From Brevibacterium ihuae (GTDB lineage Bacteria; Actinomycetota; Actinomycetes; Actinomycetales; Brevibacteriaceae), in contig NZ_FXWZ01000002.1 in NCBI RefSeq assembly GCF_900184225.1, positions 724,368 through 788,367 on the forward strand: 64,000 nucleotides of DNA, written 5' to 3'. Below, in pieces: positions 10,795 through 19,367 of this stretch. The first letter of the stretch is position 1. Each line of letters starts with the position of its first letter. The notes beneath the pieces were generated by a model. That model had not been told where the DNA came from, did not search any database, and was given only the letters and a program-made list of their open reading frames with translations. The position numbers and the translations under genes were made by a program.

Positions 10795-11340
10795 TCAGAA
10801 CGGCGGGTCGCCCCCGTCACCGATGGCGCCCGCGGCGACGGGTGTCGGATCCGTGCTTCCGCCTCCGGCCGGCTGTTCGCTGTCGGACCCGCGCGCCGTC
10901 GCGTCCACCGGGTCGAGGCCCCACGGACCTCCCGGGTCGCCGCCGGACGGTTCGCCCTCCCCGGCGTGCTGCTCGCGCCTCCGCGCGGTGTGCCGGCGGA
11001 ACGACCCCGTGCCGAAGCGGAGGTTGTGGCCGAGCGCATCGGCGACGAGTTCGACGGAGGTGCCGGATCGCTCCCCGTTCTCCCAGTCGCGCACCCGCAG
11101 GCGACCGACGACGAGGACCGGGTCGCCCTTCCGCAGGGAGCACGCCGCCGACTGCGCCATCGACCCGTAGGCGGCGACGTCGTACCAGCTCGTCTCCCCC
11201 TCCTCGTAGGTGCCGGTCTCGGAGTTGAAGTAGGAGTGATTCACCGCGAGCCGGAAACCGATGTAGGGCCGGCCGTCGGGCAGGGTGCCCGTCCGCGGAT
11301 CGCTGCCGATGGTGCCGATGAGCTGATTCGTGGTCTTCAC
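10795..11340 (-). CDS. ssb: single-stranded DNA-binding protein (accessory SSB)
   Basis: OB-fold protein binding single-stranded DNA. The 181-residue product begins MKTTNQLIGTIGSDP and keeps the OB elements (FRLAVNHSYF, SWYDVAAYGSMAQSAACSLRKGDPVLVVGRLRVRDWENGERSG). The C-terminal 70 residues are Gly/Pro/Asp-rich and end in GDPPF, a near match to the acidic DDDxPF tail that recruits partner proteins. The start is GTG 11340, with AAAGGAC upstream. Its distance from any rpsF/rplI/rpsR genes and its position next to ettA suggest the paralogue corresponding to Rv2478c, not the primary SSB. Confidence 0.9.
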   Translation of the reverse strand: MKTTNQLIGTIGSDPRTGTLPDGRPYIGFRLAVNHSYFNSETGTYEEGETSWYDVAAYGSMAQSAACSLRKGDPVLVVGRLRVRDWENGERSGTSVELVADALGHNLRFGTGSFRRHTARRREQHAGEGEPSGGDPGGPWGLDPVDATARGSDSEQPAGGGSTDPTPVAAGAIGDGGDPPF

Positions 11341-11409
11341 CGTTCTCGTCCTTTCACGAGGGAACGGTTCCACCGTGGACCGCATCGCGCTCCCCGGCCA
11401 GGACGCGCG

Positions 11410-11447
11410 ACGGCCTGTGGACGAGTCGGGGCTCGTCCACAGGCCGT
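11410..11447 (-). terminator. terminator downstream of the GTPase pair
   Basis: A perfect 16-bp inverted repeat (11410-11425 / 11432-11447, loop TCGGGG) lies between the stop of the second GTPase gene and the start of ssb. It would end transcription of the GTPase operon. Confidence 0.65.
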
Positions 11448-11474
11448 TCTCGCAGCAGCGGCTGCGCGCGGCGA

Positions 11475-13061
11475 TCAGCGCAGGCCGTCGTAGACCGCCT
11501 TGTGCTCGCTGAGGATCGCGGTGATCGGTTCGAGATAGGAGCCCGCGGCGGCCTGGCCGACGGCCTCCCGCAGACGCGCCTCCACCTCGTCGCCGGCCTC
11601 CTGTGCACCGCGTGCACGGGCGGAGGCGGCGGTGACCGAGGTGATGATCGAGCCCACGATGCCGACGACGAGCAGCGCACCCGGAACGATCCACAGCCAC
11701 GGAGACGCATCGACGACGAGGCCGGCGAACAGGGCCAGCAGGCCCTGGGCGACGAGCCACAGTCCGCCGACGACGGTCGCGACGAAGAAGAGGATCTGGA
11801 AGAAGCCGGCCACGTTCCACCACCCCGGGCTCCGGCGTTCGATGTCGACGGCGGTCACCGCGGAGTCGAGGGTATAGGTGAGCTCCGCGGTGCTCTGCTT
11901 CTCCGCGTGGGACACCGCGTGGCGCCACTGGAGCGGCAGCGACCGCACCGCCTCCGCCACGAGCTCGTGCGCGGCGAGATTGACCCGGGCGCTCTGCGTC
12001 CGCGTGGTCTCCGGAACGGCAGCCCGGACGAGATCGTCGCGGTCGCCGCCGTGCTTGGCGCCGAGCGGGTCGGCCTGACCGCGCTGGGCGAGGGCGAGCG
12101 GCGGATAGCCGGTCTTCCGGTAGGAGCGGCGCAGGTAGTCGTCGCGCACCGTCTGGGAGACCGCGGTGACGCCGGCGGCGTCGACCATCGCCTCGACGAG
12201 TCGGTCCGCACCCGGCAGACGGGTGGGATCGGTGAGCGGCTCACCGAGCTCCTCGCGCATCTGCGCCGCAAGCGAGCGCATGTCGGCGAGCAGCCGCTCC
12301 GAGGCCGCGTTCTTCGCCGAGACGGTGTCGGTGAGGGTCTCGCGCAGGCCGGGCACTCCCTCCCGGGTGACGGCGGAGGCGAGCTGCACCCGCACCCCGT
12401 CGAGCCCGTCCTGGGCGAGGAGCTGGCTGAGATGGTCCCGGCAGGCTTCGCGCTCGGCGGGGCCGAGCGTGTCGATCTGGTTGAGCACGACGACCATGGT
12501 GGTCGCGTGCTCGGCGAACTGGGAGAGGTAATGGGAGTGGAGCGAGAAGTCCGCGTACTTCTGCGGGTCGACGACCCAGAACACCACATCGACGAGCCCG
12601 ACCAGGCGATCGGACTCGGTCCGGTGCTCGGCCGCCGTCGAATCGTGGTCGGGGAGATCGAGGAGGACGAGCCCGTGGAGCGACTCCTCGTCGTCGCCGT
12701 CGAGCGCGCTCTCGCGCCAGGTCCGGTTGTCCACGGGTACGCCGAGCCAGGCGAGGAGCTCTTCGCCGCCCTCGCCCCACACGCACGCGGTGGGCAGCGA
12801 GGTCGTGGGCCGCCGCACGCCGACGCGGGCGATCTCGAGCCCGGCCACGGCATTGAACAGGGACGACTTCCCCGAACCGGTCGACCCCGCGAAGGCGACG
12901 ACCGTGAAGTCCTCGCCGAGGTCCATCCGGGCGTCGGTCTTCTCGAGCAGCTCTCCGGCCCGTGACAGCGTGTCGGCGGACAGCCGCCCCTCCTCGAGGT
13001 CGAGGGCGCGACGGATACCGGCGGCGAGCCGGCCGATGGTGTCGTGCGTCTGCTGACTCAC
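11475..13061 (-). CDS. dynamin-like/YfjP-type GTPase with two C-terminal membrane helices
   Basis: A 528-residue P-loop GTPase. Motifs in order: G1 GSTGSGKSSL (about 58-67), a switch-I Thr in RRPTTSLPTA, G3 LLDLPDHDST (DxPD, not DxxG), and G4 NQID. Two hydrophobic segments near 425-475 (FFQILFFVATVVGGLWLVAQ and WLWIVPGALLVVGIVGSIIT) anchor it in the membrane. GTG 13061 overlaps the stop of the preceding GTPase gene (GTGA), so the two are translated as a unit. Adjacent large GTPases of this architecture resemble the DynA/DynB pair of Streptomyces, which stabilises division septa; that role is inferred here, not shown. Confidence 0.85.
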   Translation of the reverse strand: MSQQTHDTIGRLAAGIRRALDLEEGRLSADTLSRAGELLEKTDARMDLGEDFTVVAFAGSTGSGKSSLFNAVAGLEIARVGVRRPTTSLPTACVWGEGGEELLAWLGVPVDNRTWRESALDGDDEESLHGLVLLDLPDHDSTAAEHRTESDRLVGLVDVVFWVVDPQKYADFSLHSHYLSQFAEHATTMVVVLNQIDTLGPAEREACRDHLSQLLAQDGLDGVRVQLASAVTREGVPGLRETLTDTVSAKNAASERLLADMRSLAAQMREELGEPLTDPTRLPGADRLVEAMVDAAGVTAVSQTVRDDYLRRSYRKTGYPPLALAQRGQADPLGAKHGGDRDDLVRAAVPETTRTQSARVNLAAHELVAEAVRSLPLQWRHAVSHAEKQSTAELTYTLDSAVTAVDIERRSPGWWNVAGFFQILFFVATVVGGLWLVAQGLLALFAGLVVDASPWLWIVPGALLVVGIVGSIITSVTAASARARGAQEAGDEVEARLREAVGQAAAGSYLEPITAILSEHKAVYDGLR

Positions 13062-14770
13062 AGGGTCTCCTCCAATCGGTCCCCGGCGCCGCGCAGCACG
13101 CCGGCCTGCCGAGGCGGCACCTCGGTCTCGGCGAGAGCGCGGTCGAACGGGGCCCGGTGCTTCTCGAGCACGGCATGCGCCCGTTCGACGAGCTGCTCGC
13201 GTGCGGTCCGGGCGAGGTCGCGGGTCACCTGGTCCCCGAAGATCGTGTCGAGCAGCTTGCCGGCGACCACGGCGGTGCCGCCGGCGATCCCGGCCTCGGC
13301 CCCGGTGAGCCCGCCCGTCCCGGCGAAGACCACGAGCATGAGGACCGCACCGACGCCGTTGACCCCGAACGACAGGATCCGCGCCTTCGCACGCTTGCTC
13401 TGGCCGACCTCGCGCACGAGATCGTTGACCCCGGACGACCAGTCGGCGATCATCCGACCGACCTCGCCGTCGAACTCGCGGGGCAGCCGGGCGAGGTCCG
13501 GGCGGGCGTCGACGACCGCGCGACCCTCCGGGGTCGACTGCCACCGCACCGCGGTCTCGGACACCGCACGCACCGTCTGCTCGCGGATGAGCAGGGCCAC
13601 GCTGCTCTCGATCGCCTGCTCGAGGGGCTCCGCCGCGTCGCGCTTGCCGGTCACGGCAGCGGTGATCCGGTCGCGCACCCGGGCGACCGTGGGCTCGAGC
13701 CCGCGGAAGAACTGCCCGGTGCCGACGAAGTCCTGCCACCGCGCGAGGACCTCACCGCGCAGCACGCTGCCGTCGGCGAGCGAGTCGGAGAGCTCGGCGG
13801 CGCTCCGCTCGAACTCCTCGTCGACCGCGGTGACGAGCCGCTGGTGCGCGTCCTCCTGACCGGAGACGATCCCGGCGAGCTCGCGCACCTTGGCGGGCAC
13901 GGCGGCGAGCGCACCGGTGAGCGTGCGGGAGATGACGCGCTCGCGGGCGGCGGCATTCATCCCGAGGTTGAGGACCCACGAGCGGACGGGGAACACCGCG
14001 GCGTCGGGCAGCAGCCCGTCGACGAGCTCGAGCTCGGGGATGGTGAAGATCGGCGCGGAGCCCAGACCGCTCTCGGACAGCAGTCCGGAGAGGTGGTGGC
14101 GGACCTCGCGGTTGGCCTGCGGCGGCACGCGATCGAGCACCATGGCGACAGTCGTGCCGCGCTCCACCGAGGTCCGGAGCAGCTCCCAGGGCACCGCGTC
14201 GGCGTAGCGGGCGGCGGTCGTGACGAAGAGCCAGAGGTCAGCGGCGGCGAGGAGCTGCCGGGCGAGGGCGCGGTTGGATTCCATCACCGAATCGATGTCC
14301 GGGGAATCGAGGAGCGCGAGGCCGCGCGGGATGTTCTCGTCGGCGACGAGGCGGACCTGCGGCGCCTCGAGGTCGGTCTCCGGGCGGACCACGCGCTGGA
14401 GCGCCGGGAGGATGCGGTCGGAGGTGAAGTACTCGCTGTCCTCGGGGTTGTGCACGAGCACCGGCCAGCGCGTCGTCGGACGCAGCACGCCCGGGGTCGA
14501 CACCGCTCTCCCGACGATCGAGTTCACCAAGGTCGACTTGCCGGACCCGGTGGACCCGCCGACGACGACGAGCAGGGGGGCGTCGGTGTCCGACACCCGC
14601 GGGAGCAGGTAGTCGGTGAGCTGGTCGTCGATGTCCCGCTGGAGCGCACGACCGGCGTCCGCGTCCGCGGTCCGGAGGGGGAACCGCGCTTCGCGGACCC
14701 GTCTGACCAGGTCGCCGAGCGCCGGCGCCACTCCGGGCGCGAGGGCGTGGGAGTTCGATCGGGTAGTCAC
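13058..14770 (-). CDS. dynamin-like GTPase, first of a coupled pair
   Basis: About 570 residues. G1 GGSTGSGKSTLVNS lies near residue 75, followed by TPGVLRPTTRWP (switch I), LALLDSPDIDS (G3), and a probable G4 in VLDRVPP. A long helical middle region is followed by a Gly/Ala-rich hydrophobic hairpin (NGVGAVLMLVVFAGTGG ... AGIAGGTAVVAGKLLD) near 470-515. It starts divergently from the small membrane protein at 14963. The start is uncertain: GTG 14770 or GTG 14806; both are preceded by nearly identical GGAGGGTGAC-like sequence. It ends in a GTGA overlap with the second GTPase. Function is inferred as membrane remodelling. Confidence 0.82.
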   Translation of the reverse strand: MTTRSNSHALAPGVAPALGDLVRRVREARFPLRTADADAGRALQRDIDDQLTDYLLPRVSDTDAPLLVVVGGSTGSGKSTLVNSIVGRAVSTPGVLRPTTRWPVLVHNPEDSEYFTSDRILPALQRVVRPETDLEAPQVRLVADENIPRGLALLDSPDIDSVMESNRALARQLLAAADLWLFVTTAARYADAVPWELLRTSVERGTTVAMVLDRVPPQANREVRHHLSGLLSESGLGSAPIFTIPELELVDGLLPDAAVFPVRSWVLNLGMNAAARERVISRTLTGALAAVPAKVRELAGIVSGQEDAHQRLVTAVDEEFERSAAELSDSLADGSVLRGEVLARWQDFVGTGQFFRGLEPTVARVRDRITAAVTGKRDAAEPLEQAIESSVALLIREQTVRAVSETAVRWQSTPEGRAVVDARPDLARLPREFDGEVGRMIADWSSGVNDLVREVGQSKRAKARILSFGVNGVGAVLMLVVFAGTGGLTGAEAGIAGGTAVVAGKLLDTIFGDQVTRDLARTAREQLVERAHAVLEKHRAPFDRALAETEVPPRQAGVLRGAGDRLEETL

Positions 14771-14926
14771 CCCTCCACTCTGTCGGTTTTCGGGGTCACC
14801 CTCCACTCACCACGCCGACCGCGCGCGCGATTGGCGCACCGGACGCGCACGCCGCCGCGCACCGGCGATGTGGCGCAGATCACATTCTCACAGTGTTCTC
14901 CCAGGTGCATTCCGCGGCTCCCGACG

Positions 14927-14932
14927 TAGAGT
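14927..14932 (+). promoter_or_regulatory. possible -10 element (TAGAGT)
   Basis: TAGAGT lies 31 bases upstream of the small membrane-protein ATG and ahead of a clear AAAGGAG. The same hexamer appears upstream of the DivIVA-like gene and nucS. No good -35 is visible. Confidence 0.4.
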
Positions 14933-14962
14933 TCGATCACCGAACGAAAGGAGACGATTCCA

Positions 14963-15172
14963 ATGACGGGATCTCGTTTCTTCCAGGCCGCCGCGGCCCT
15001 GTCCTTCCTCGCCCTGCTCCTCGTCGTCTTCGGAGGGGTCAGCGTCCTCTTCGTCGATGTCGCCTTCTTCGTCCAGGCCTTCGCCCTGCTCGCGGTCCTC
15101 GCCGGGATCGCCCTGGCGATGAGCGAGCGTCTGGCCTACTGGGGCAAGCCCGCCAGCCCCTACCTCGCCTGA
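14963..15172 (+). CDS. small two-helix membrane protein, function unknown
   Basis: A 69-residue protein with two hydrophobic segments: FQAAAALSFLALLLVVFGGVS (about 7-27) and a second from about 30 to 52. A short polar tail ends YWGKPASPYLA. It has a strong ribosome-binding site (AAAGGAG) ten bases upstream of ATG 14963. It is divergent from the GTPase pair, so the two may share regulation. I do not recognise a family. Confidence 0.7.
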   Translation: MTGSRFFQAAAALSFLALLLVVFGGVSVLFVDVAFFVQAFALLAVLAGIALAMSERLAYWGKPASPYLA

Positions 15173-15249
15173 GACGGGTCGTCCGCCTCTGAGACGGGCG
15201 GCCTCCCCCGGAGACGGGAGCGGCAGCACGCCGGCGGGAGCAGACGACC

Positions 15250-15287
15250 GTGGGCCCGTGAATTCAATGGAGAATCCACGGGCCCAC
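15250..15287 (+). terminator. terminator hairpin after the small membrane protein gene
   Basis: GTGGGCCCGTG at 15250-15260 pairs with 15277-15287. An inner ATTC/GAAT stem extends it after one mismatch, with loop AATGGA. It could also stop transcripts arriving from the opposite strand. Confidence 0.6.
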
Positions 15288-15318
15288 ACTCGTCCGGTGC
15301 GATACGGCGATGGCTCGA

Positions 15319-15364
15319 CCCGCTGGTCGGAAGCGTGTCGTCAGCGTGTCATCCGACCAGCGGG
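15319..15364 (-). terminator. hairpin downstream of tRNA-Arg(UCU)
   Basis: A 13-bp inverted repeat (CCCGCTGGTCGGA at 15319-15331 with 15352-15364, 20-base loop) lies 32 bases beyond the 3' end of the minus-strand tRNA gene. It is a plausible tRNA terminator. Confidence 0.5.
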
Positions 15365-15396
15365 ACTCGGCCGATCGGACGTTGGTGCTGGTGAAG

Positions 15397-15469
<73 letters not shown>

Positions 15470-15539
15470 CGGCGCCGCTCGACGCGGCGCACTCAGGGTA
15501 CTACACGGCCGGCCCCAGCGGACCGCCGACCGCCGGCCG

Positions 15540-17369
15540 TCACAGCGACCAGGACCGCAGCCTGCGGAGCATGTCCCGCTTCTTGCTCGTGTGTCCGCTC
15601 ATCCGGGCGAGGATGTCCGACAGCGCGGCGATCGCCTCCTCGATGTAGGGGCCCTTGTTGAGCATGACGCACTCGGCACGCTGCGCCATCGCGGCATCGG
15701 TGATCTCAGCACGCGAGGGCAGACCCGACTTGGCGAGGCTCTCGAGCACCTGGGTCGCCCAGATGACCGGGACATGGGCGGCCTCGCACAGCCACAGGAT
15801 CTCCTCCTGGAGCTCGGCCATCCGCTCGAAGCCCGCCTCGACCGCGAGGTCGCCGCGCGCGATCATCACGCCGACGTCCTGCCAGCGCATCGCCTCGAGG
15901 AGCATCCGCGGCAGCTGCTCGAAGGCGGCGACCGTCTCGATCTTCAGGGTGATGTCGACGTTCTCCGCCTGCTGCTCGGCGAGCGCGTCGATGAGCTGGG
16001 CGACGTCGTCGGCGGAGCGGACGAACGACATGTTCACCATGTCGGCGTGCGCGGCGACGAACCGGATGTGGGAGCGATCGGCCGCGGTGAGCGCCGGGAC
16101 CGGGATGTCGGTGTCGGGCAGGTTGATCCCCTTCTCCGACTTGAGCTTCGCGCCGCGCGGACCGGCGCTCGTCACCCGCAGGGTGAGTTCGTCCGGACCG
16201 CAGACGGTGACGACCCCGCCGATCCTCCCGTCGTCGATCCACACCGCATCGCCCACTCCCGCCGCGTCGAACACCTCGGGCAGGGAGCAGCCGATGACGT
16301 ACGGCGGCTCGGCGACCGCCGGCCGGGGCTCCATCGACCGGGTGAGCACGATGTCCTCGCCGAGGTGGACCCGCATGCTCTGCTCGACCCCGGGCAGTTC
16401 CCCGATGACGAGGCTGGAATCCCCGGAGCGCACAGCGGTGCCGGTGATCCAGTAGATCGTCCGGTCTGCGGAGACGAGGACCCCCGCGGCGCCGCGCGCC
16501 TCGACCCGGAGGGTGCGGTTCGAGTCCCGCGCATCGGTGATCCGGAGTCCGTCGCCCTCGTCGAGCTCCGCGAGAACTGCGCGGACCGCGGCCGACTCCC
16601 CGGCGAGCGGCAGCTCCTCGGCGTCGAGGGCGCCCTCGATCCCCCGCGCGGCCTCGGCGTCGGCGGTGCCGAGCCAGACGAGCGAGCGCGCGGTCACCCG
16701 GCCGGAGGCATCGCGCTCGGGCTTGATCTTGACCACCGGCGGACCAGCCTGCAGCGGACCGGTCCGGAGCTTGGGCCCGGCGAGGTCCGTCGCGACGAGG
16801 GGCGGCGCCGTCCGGCCCGCAGCGGGCCGCGCGCGGATCGCTGCGATCATCGACTCCCAGGCGGCTTCGTCGTCGTGCGCGCAGTTGATGCGGGCGAGAT
16901 CCATCCCGGCGGCGGTCATCGCGGACACGAGGTCGGGATCCCCCGCAGCCGCGCTCGGCATCGTCACCATGATGCGCGTGTCCCGGTCCACCGGCGCCGG
17001 GCCGAGCAGCCGATCGGTGTCGCGCTCGAGGATCGCGCGGCCGGCACGCGGGGTCAGACCCGCAGGTTCCGTCGCCTCCTCGCCGAGCTGCGCACGCAGG
17101 GCGGTGAGCACGACGTCGAGGTGCCCGAGCACCCCGGACTCCATCCGGCCGAGCGTGGACACCCCGACCTCCCCAAGTCGGTACTGCAGGTCCCGGATCT
17201 CCTCCGAGCGCAGCGCGACGTAGTGGACGAGATTGCGCGCCGAATCGCGGTGCCGGTCGCGGACACGGGCGATGAGCTCGGCGTGGCGGGACTCGGCCTC
17301 GAGCGCGAGACTCCGCAGCCGGTCGACGTCGGCGATGAGGGTCTCGATGGACCGCACTGGATCTGACAT
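15540..17369 (-). CDS. pyruvate kinase homologue of the long atypical type
   Basis: A 609-residue member of the pyruvate kinase superfamily, which makes ATP and pyruvate from PEP and ADP. A helical N-terminal extension of about 130 residues precedes the barrel (TRIMVTMPS, then LARINCAHDDE and VATDLAGPKLRTG). The catalytic stretch KIET, MIARGDLAVE and ATQVLESLAKSGLPSRAE is well conserved. The usual SGETAxG is replaced by LNKGPYIEEAI, and the C-terminal allosteric domain is absent. It may be a divergent kinase or use another substrate. ATG 17369 is chosen because GGAGG is eight bases upstream; ATG 17375 would leave two. Confidence 0.82.
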   Translation of the reverse strand: MSDPVRSIETLIADVDRLRSLALEAESRHAELIARVRDRHRDSARNLVHYVALRSEEIRDLQYRLGEVGVSTLGRMESGVLGHLDVVLTALRAQLGEEATEPAGLTPRAGRAILERDTDRLLGPAPVDRDTRIMVTMPSAAAGDPDLVSAMTAAGMDLARINCAHDDEAAWESMIAAIRARPAAGRTAPPLVATDLAGPKLRTGPLQAGPPVVKIKPERDASGRVTARSLVWLGTADAEAARGIEGALDAEELPLAGESAAVRAVLAELDEGDGLRITDARDSNRTLRVEARGAAGVLVSADRTIYWITGTAVRSGDSSLVIGELPGVEQSMRVHLGEDIVLTRSMEPRPAVAEPPYVIGCSLPEVFDAAGVGDAVWIDDGRIGGVVTVCGPDELTLRVTSAGPRGAKLKSEKGINLPDTDIPVPALTAADRSHIRFVAAHADMVNMSFVRSADDVAQLIDALAEQQAENVDITLKIETVAAFEQLPRMLLEAMRWQDVGVMIARGDLAVEAGFERMAELQEEILWLCEAAHVPVIWATQVLESLAKSGLPSRAEITDAAMAQRAECVMLNKGPYIEEAIAALSDILARMSGHTSKKRDMLRRLRSWSL

Positions 17370-17486
17370 GGGCATGACCTCCGGTGAGGGAGCCTAGCCC
17401 GCCGAGGTCAACGGGAGGTGAACAGCGCGTGAGCCGCGGCGGGGACGCGGTAACGACGCGGGAGCGACGAGATCGATGACGAGATC

Positions 17487-17520
17487 GGGGCGGCACCGGA
17501 CCGTGGTCCGATGCCGCCCC
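17487..17520 (-). terminator. terminator of the disrupted thiamine-binding-protein gene
   Basis: GGGGCGGCA (17487-17495) pairs with TGCCGCCCC (17512-17520), and after one mismatch CGGACC pairs with GGTCCG. It lies 20 bases downstream of the minus-strand stop at 17541 and so would be the original 3' end of the split resident gene. Confidence 0.65.
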
Positions 17521-17540
17521 GGAGGGGGGTCGCTGCGGCG

Positions 17541-17732
17541 TCAGCCGGCGCGCTCGTCCAGCGCCTTCTCGAGGCGGTCGAGCTTGCCGGTGAGCTCGCC
17601 GGTGTAGCCGGGCCGGATATCGGCCTTGATGACGAGCGAGACGCGCGAGCCGAAGGCGCCGACTGCCGCGGTCGCCTCCTTGACGACGGCGAACACCTCG
17701 TCCCATTCGCCCTCGATCGTGGTGTAGGTGGT
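17541..17732 (-). pseudogene. C-terminal half of a split thiamine-binding protein (MTH1187/YkoF family)
   Basis: Minus-strand codons from about 17732 to the stop at 17541 encode roughly 62 residues. They begin TTIEGEWDEVF and continue through FGSRVSLVIKADIRPGY to the end. They align with residues 43-103 of the intact paralogue at 20289-20600, with most positions identical. No start codon or ribosome-binding site belongs to this fragment. The missing N-terminal half lies 3 kb away at 20614-20796 in the same orientation, so the two pieces are best read as one gene interrupted by inserted DNA. The junction is near 17733. Confidence 0.8.
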
Positions 17733-17735
17733 CGT

Positions 17736-17996
17736 TGTTCGACCGCCGCTGCGAGGAACCCTAGCCAGGACGAACCGCTGCTCGATGCGGGCAACACTGT
17801 CGTCGCCGCGGAGCTGGACATGCGCGTTGTCGCGGTGGCCGATCACGTGATCGATCGTGAACCCGGCGCGGGCGAAGCCGGCGGGACCGTGGTTGCAGCT
17901 GGTACGCCCGCCTACGTCGCGGACAAGGGCGTCGGTGCTTCCGCGGGCTACCTTGCCGCCGCACTGCAGGCAGCCACCAACGTGACCCCAATGTGA
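17736..17996 (+). pseudogene. possible C-terminal fragment of an unidentified plus-strand gene
   Basis: A plus-strand frame without a credible start runs to the TGA at 17994-17996. It ends with protein-like sequence (GTPAYVADKGVGASAGYL, then AAALQAATNVTPM). I do not recognise the family. A strong 19-bp hairpin starts at the next base, as expected for a true gene end. It begins at the insertion junction, so it may be the tail of a truncated gene carried in with the inserted segment. Confidence is low; the opposite strand is also open here. Confidence 0.35.
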
Positions 17997-18042
17997 CGAG
18001 TGTGTCGCTGTGCGAGCTGAACATCGCACAGCGACACACTCG
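17997..18042. terminator. bidirectional terminator hairpin
   Basis: A perfect 19-bp inverted repeat (17997-18015 / 18024-18042, loop GCTGAACA) starts directly after a plus-strand stop and lies 53 bases beyond the minus-strand stop of the flavoenzyme gene. Its sequence is unrelated to the TGCGGTTCC hairpins. Confidence 0.65.
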
Positions 18043-18095
18043 ACAGCTTGCCGGCCAGAATCGCGGGTCACCCCCCCGCGATCGGGGGACACGCC

Positions 18096-19226
18096 CTAGC
18101 CCTGGGCCTCGCCGAGGCGCGCTTCGGGCGTGAGCTCGGCGCGGAGACCGCCGCCGGTCGCAGCCCGGGCAAGAGCGCGACCCAGCGCAGGTGCCTGCTT
18201 GAACAAATTGTGACCGGCCACAAAAAAGACAGAGCCTGCCTCCCACACGGCCACGCCGTCCTCACTCCACGGGAGGTCGGTCACCCAGCAGTGAAGGAAG
18301 TCGCGCGGCTCTGGGTGGAGACCGGGCAGCGCCCGTGTCACGTAATCACGTGCGCGTTCGTCCAGCGATCGAATCGCCGCCGGGTCGATGAAAGTTCCGT
18401 CGTCGCGGACGCCGACGGTGTCGCTGAGCCCGACCGAATAGCTGCTGTTGCCCGGTAGCGGCGTCGCGTAGACGCCGACTTCGCCGAAGACGCCGCTACT
18501 GTCCTGCAGGCACGCGACTCGTGCCGGGGCGGCGGCTTTCACGTCAAAGGTCAGCCGGACGTGTGCGGCAAGGCGAACCGGCAGCGACAGACCGACGCTG
18601 CGCGCCAGGCGGGCGGTTTCGCGGCCGGCGCACACGACCACCTTGGAGTAGACAGCCCGGTCGGTGACACTGCGCACCTCGACTGTCCCGTCGGCGCGGG
18701 GATCGATAGAGATGACCTCACCGGTGGTGACCGCATCTGCCAGGGCACCCGTGAGTGCCGTGATCGCGGCGCGAGTGCGGATCGCGCCGCCCGACTCGTC
18801 GAGCACCGCCGGCCCCGAGTACCCAGCGAGCAGCGGCATCCGCTGGGCGACCTCGGCCGCGTCGATCTCGCGCGCTTCCACGCCGCCGACCTGGTTGAGC
18901 ACACGCAACCGTGCCAGGGCGCTGTCGCCGATCGCGACGACACCGTCTGATGAGACCAGCTCGACGTCGAAGTGTTCGGCCCACTCATCCCATACGCCCC
19001 GGCTTTCGCGCGCGAAAGCAACGAGTCGCGGGTCGTCGCGGGCATGCCGGAAGATCCGAGACTCGCCTGCGGACTGACCTGTCCCGGGCAGACCAGCCTC
19101 GTACAAGCGCACCGGCACGCCCTGCTCCCGCAGCGCGTACGCCGTCGACAGACCGACGATCCCGCCCCCGATGACTGCTACCTCGGGTGAACGCGTCGTG
19201 GCAACGCCGTCGTCAGTTCCTGTCAT
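18096..19226 (-). CDS. FAD-dependent amine oxidoreductase (sarcosine oxidase/SolA-like, DAO family)
   Basis: A 376-residue flavoenzyme expected to oxidise an N-methyl or other secondary amine, giving H2O2. The N-terminal dinucleotide-binding motif is VIGGGIVGLSTAYAL with the acidic end in LYEAG. The MSOX/SolA-like pattern GQSAGESRIFRHARDD follows. The C-terminal FAD site FVAGHNLFKQAPALGRALA replaces the Cys-containing covalent-flavin pattern of monomeric sarcosine oxidase, so FAD is probably bound non-covalently. ATG 19226. It lies inside the inserted segment; the substrate cannot be deduced. Confidence 0.82.
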   Translation of the reverse strand: MTGTDDGVATTRSPEVAVIGGGIVGLSTAYALREQGVPVRLYEAGLPGTGQSAGESRIFRHARDDPRLVAFARESRGVWDEWAEHFDVELVSSDGVVAIGDSALARLRVLNQVGGVEAREIDAAEVAQRMPLLAGYSGPAVLDESGGAIRTRAAITALTGALADAVTTGEVISIDPRADGTVEVRSVTDRAVYSKVVVCAGRETARLARSVGLSLPVRLAAHVRLTFDVKAAAPARVACLQDSSGVFGEVGVYATPLPGNSSYSVGLSDTVGVRDDGTFIDPAAIRSLDERARDYVTRALPGLHPEPRDFLHCWVTDLPWSEDGVAVWEAGSVFFVAGHNLFKQAPALGRALARAATGGGLRAELTPEARLGEAQG

Positions 19227-19294
19227 CGCGGTTCCCCGATCTGTTGGTGATTAACGATAGGCCGTAAGAGAAGGCGGCGCTGCCACGACGTCAG

Positions 19295-19311
19295 CGGGCT
19301 GTGCCAGCCCG
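19295..19311 (-). terminator. weak hairpin between the ABM-domain gene and the flavoenzyme gene
   Basis: CGGGCT (19295-19300) pairs with AGCCCG (19306-19311) around GTGCC. A flanking GACGT/ACGTC repeat extends the stem past a bulge. It follows the ABM-domain stop by 56 bases. The rest of the 141-base gap (19227-19367) shows nothing else firm. Confidence 0.35.
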
Positions 19312-19367
19312 ACGTCACCGCGCGCGGCGACCCTTCCTTTCTGGGCCAGTACTCCCGTTCTGTGGTG

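Noticed and set aside
17541..18092. Minus-strand frame of 183 codons that would make the C-terminal thiamine-binding fragment part of a longer new protein
   Set aside because: The upstream part has no similarity to anything I know, crosses the 19-bp terminator hairpin, and starts inside the flanking intergenic sequence; the fragment is better explained as a split gene.
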